Assembly (NCBI RefSeq): GCF_947496775.1
Contig: NZ_CANMDU010000002.1
Coordinates: 310,001-374,000, forward strand
Reading direction: 5' to 3'
DNA from: an uncultured Maribacter sp.
Lineage (GTDB): Bacteria; Bacteroidota; Bacteroidia; Flavobacteriales; Flavobacteriaceae
DNA: 64,000 bases
In this document: piece by piece, positions 61,734-64,000 of the stretch
Numbering within the stretch: position 1 is the stretch's first letter
How the letters are laid out: each line of letters opens with the position of its first letter
Made by a program: the position numbers and the translations under genes
Notes under the pieces: generated by a model
What the model saw: only the letters and a program-made list of their open reading frames with translations
What the model was told of the DNA's origin: nothing
Database searches by the model: none

Positions 61734-62419
61734 CTATGATTGATATTTTTTTTGAAAATATTGGGTTAAATCAAAATCTGCTTTATATGAAATTACTTCC
61801 TCAATCAATTTTTTATTTGTAATTCTATCTAATCTAAACTCTCTTAAATCATTTCTTAATGAACAAAATGCAATAACTACCCAAGCGTTACTTGTAAAGT
61901 AGATTCCTAAGGGTTTTATTTTTCGAGTAGTTATATTCTCTTTATTTACTGCTCGATATGAAATTTCTAATGTTTTATTATATGATATTGCTTTTTGAAT
62001 TATAGAAAGAGAATCGCTTTTAATGGCTCTTTTAAATATGATGGTGATATTCTTTTTTCTAATAATTCGATATTTTCTTTTTGTAATGTTCGAAGTGCGG
62101 CTTTAATCTTAAAAAGTAAAGAGGAAAAATCTTTTCTCAAGGAAGAATCTCCTTGATTCTCTATAAGTTTTTCTGAAATAATTAACGCATTCGCTTCTTC
62201 TTCGGTAATCATAATCGGTGGTAAAGAAAACCCTTCTACCAAAAAATAGCCGATTCCATTTTCCGACCCAATTGGTATTCCTGCATCTTGAAGCGTTTTA
62301 ATATCTCGGTATACGGTTCGCAAACTAATTTCAAATCGTTCAGCAATATCTTTAGCAACAATTACTTTTTTTGATTGTAATTGAATTAAAATTGATGTTA
62401 ATCTGGTTAATCTATTCAC
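61734..62419 (-). pseudogene. Frameshifted YafY/DeoR-type HTH-WYL regulator
   Basis: The first part, 62419-62000, has IAERFEISLRTVYRDIKTL (HTH) and GIGYFLVEGFSLPPIMITEE, the YafY linker. It then shifts frame around 62000-62030 and ends early. The other frame continues without a break to 61734 with SLSIIQKAISYNKTLEISYR, and DRITNKKLIEEVI and a final QYFQKKYQS, which are the WYL domain and its end. Both halves look well conserved, so a recent frameshift or a sequencing error is likely. The gene would be about 228 residues if repaired. Confidence 0.75.
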
Positions 62420-62572
62420 TATTTTTAATTAAATGAAGATGTTTTGTCTTGTTTTTCCATAGATTTCTAAAAATGATTAAATTTTTAGTCAGCCTATTTC
62501 AGGGCGATGCATTGTTTTAAATTAAAGAAGATTTTATTTGTTTTTACCTCAGTTATTTGCGGCAATAGTTTA

Positions 62573-63451
62573 TTACTCTAAAAGCCATTTCTTAACAGCA
62601 TTTTTATTTTTTATTTTCCCTTTAAATCGCTTCATATACATAGTTTTATCAAATCGAGTATCTAAAATAGTTTCTATTTCCTCAATAACTAGTTTTAAAT
62701 TTCTTAATGAAGGTTCTATTTTTAAAACATAATTCTTTCGTTTTTTTTCAAGTCTGATTTCATTTTTAAAAAGAGTAGGCCACCTAGCAGAAACAGTATT
62801 GTTCCAATTTTTAAGTTCAATTTCCCAGCATTTTCCCCCTTGAAGAGGATAAACAGAAGTTGTTATTCTTAATCTGCTTTCTTTTTCTTTGGGTGTTAAA
62901 TCATTTCCAAATCGAAACCTTCCATCTGTAGATATTTCAAAAAACAATGCCCAATTATTGTCATTGGGTAATTCCAATCCTATTTCCTTTGCCCATTTAT
63001 AGGACTCCAAGTCATTTTGTTTCGATAAAAAGTAATTCTCTATATTTTTAGTTAATACTTTAAATTTTGGATTATCAATAAATTCCAACAATCGTCTAAA
63101 TTGCCATAAATCATTATGATTCTTTTCAAGAAATTGGTTTCCTAAATTTATACTAAACTCTGTGGCTTTATCTTGATTAGATAAAATCAAAAAACACAAA
63201 CAGTACCAATAAGAAATAATGTCAAAAGGATATTTGCTTTCTCTTGGGTACTTATAGTTCTCTATTATTTGAAGTACGAAGCTTACAAGAAACTCATTAG
63301 ATATAAAGGAGTTCATTCGTTCAATTTCCTTTTTGTTCGTTGGAACGTGAGTGTAAGATTCAAGTCTTTTGGAAAACTTTAGAGCTTCCTTTTTCTCAAG
63401 TTTTGAGAGGTTAATTGTACTTTTATTTAGTTTTTCAATTAGTTCGCGCAT
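62573..63451 (-). CDS. Hypothetical 292-residue protein
   Basis: I do not recognise this family. The first half (about 1-150) is helical, with repeated charged Leu-rich segments. The second half has ELPNDNNWALFFEISTDGRF and RITTSVYPLQGGKCWEIELK, a mixed beta region, and it ends with a basic helix (KNKNAVKKWLLE). No signal peptide, membrane span or known catalytic motif is seen. It stands alone between gaps with boundary-like sequences, so it may be a captured accessory gene. Confidence 0.55.
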   Translation of the reverse strand: MRELIEKLNKSTINLSKLEKKEALKFSKRLESYTHVPTNKKEIERMNSFISNEFLVSFVLQIIENYKYPRESKYPFDIISYWYCLCFLILSNQDKATEFSINLGNQFLEKNHNDLWQFRRLLEFIDNPKFKVLTKNIENYFLSKQNDLESYKWAKEIGLELPNDNNWALFFEISTDGRFRFGNDLTPKEKESRLRITTSVYPLQGGKCWEIELKNWNNTVSARWPTLFKNEIRLEKKRKNYVLKIEPSLRNLKLVIEEIETILDTRFDKTMYMKRFKGKIKNKNAVKKWLLE

Positions 63452-63817
63452 TTAGTTTAATTATTGCTTACGCCCGAGCTAAAGTTAGTGCGGAGAGCAA
63501 GGAAACACTTTTGTTTCAGTCTACGCACGAAGCCAAAGTTTTTTGTTTGCGTTTATTTTTTTAATAATTAAAATGTCAAATCAAACTGATTTGGCGACAT
63601 TATAAAATTACATAACCCTTTGGAATAAACACCAAACCTCCCGCATTAATTTTAGGTTTTGTTAGGCGTAGTTTTTGTATTTAAATAGATAATTAGGTAA
63701 GTTTATCAAATAAATTTAGCTAAACTTATATAAGTTACTATATTTGTTTCGTTATATTTAAAGAGGTGAGTTTTCCCTAAACGGATAATTTAAAGCTTTT
63801 TATATCAATTACACCTG
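63452..63817. other. Gap with imperfect hairpin and GTTAGGC
   Basis: AATGTCAAATCA (63572-63583) pairs with TGATTT and GACATT (63587-63601) with three unpaired bases on one side. GTTAGGC occurs at about 63661-63667. An unpaired-base hairpin plus GTTRRRY is a loose likeness to integron attC sites, but the partner RYYYAAC is not found. A TATATTTG box at 63739-63746 may drive the last gene. Confidence 0.35.
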
Positions 63818-64000
63818 GTGAACAATACAATACAAAATTCTAAAATTGCTGATAATAACAGCATAATTGCTTTTTTAGTCGAACAGTATGGCGAAAAAGT
63901 AAGTGAGCTATTGGATAAAATTCAAAGTAGCGTTGTTAAATTGGATTTGAAAGGTGAAAAAGATGAAATTGCTAAAAATATAGAGCAAATTCATAGCCAC
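63818..64000 (+). CDS. Start of an unidentified gene (cut by window end)
   Basis: From GTG at 63818 the frame stays open for 61 codons to the last base. It opens VNNTIQNSKIADNNSIIAFL and continues EQYGEKVSELLDKIQSS and LDLKGEKDEIAKNIEQIHSH, soluble, helical and charged. No family is recognised from this part. A -7-like box about 72 bases upstream supports a gene start here. Confidence 0.5.
   Translation, partial: MNNTIQNSKIADNNSIIAFLVEQYGEKVSELLDKIQSSVVKLDLKGEKDEIAKNIEQIHSH

Noticed and set aside
63572-63667. True integron attC site
   Set aside because: Only GTTAGGC and a hairpin are seen; the paired RYYYAAC core and an integrase gene are missing.

Overview
The window is chromosomal DNA of a low-GC marine member of the Bacteroidota, most likely family Flavobacteriaceae. 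The grounds are very AT-rich DNA, Bacteroidota promoter elements of the TTG-N19..21-TAnnTTTG type, flavobacterial versions of RibB, FtsK, LolA, KatG, LpxD and ComM, many AraC, TetR and HxlR regulators, and ECF sigma factors. I saw no rRNA, tRNA or CRISPR array.

Positions 1-31,300 are mostly housekeeping genes in ordered operons. First come a permease end, a nitroreductase and a DegT-type aminotransferase. A minus-strand envelope and division operon follows (ftsK, lolA, an LptF/LptG permease, and a ribB fused to a degenerate GTP-cyclohydrolase domain). Next is a peroxide-defence cluster: tpx, katG, an ankyrin partner, then peroxiredoxin, thioredoxin and a small conserved protein. Then come nhaC, a transsulfuration-type PLP enzyme divergent from an Lrp regulator, lpd, a double-CDGSH Fe-S protein, an aldo/keto reductase and a membrane acyltransferase. 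The run FMN reductase, pabB, tilS, dsbD is almost without spacers. A penicillin-acylase family hydrolase, comM and a MOSC protein close this part.

Positions 31,300-64,000 are accessory and patchy. They hold small regulator-plus-target units: TetR with SDR and DoxX; TetR with two membrane-protein genes; TetR with an AhpD-like protein; HxlR with an NTF2-like protein; AraC with a double-SRPBCC protein; ECF sigma with a membrane partner; XRE with a membrane protein. Short inverted or direct repeats recur at each regulator and its target, so probable operators can be proposed for five of these units. Two ECF sigma paralogs carry a Cys-rich tail (CG-x3-NPKNPCRC); one heads a run with a membrane protein and an MGMT-like protein, the other is followed by a decayed copy of an ankyrin protein.

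This half also shows wear: an IS481 transposase remnant, a second IS-end-like sequence, a frameshifted HTH-WYL regulator, at least two other broken genes, and three copies of a dispersed intergenic repeat. One gene is cut by each edge of the window. The most interesting items are the sigma-factor tail, the dispersed repeat family, the operator sets, a 32-residue membrane peptide that copies the N-terminus of its neighbour, and an internal tilS promoter.
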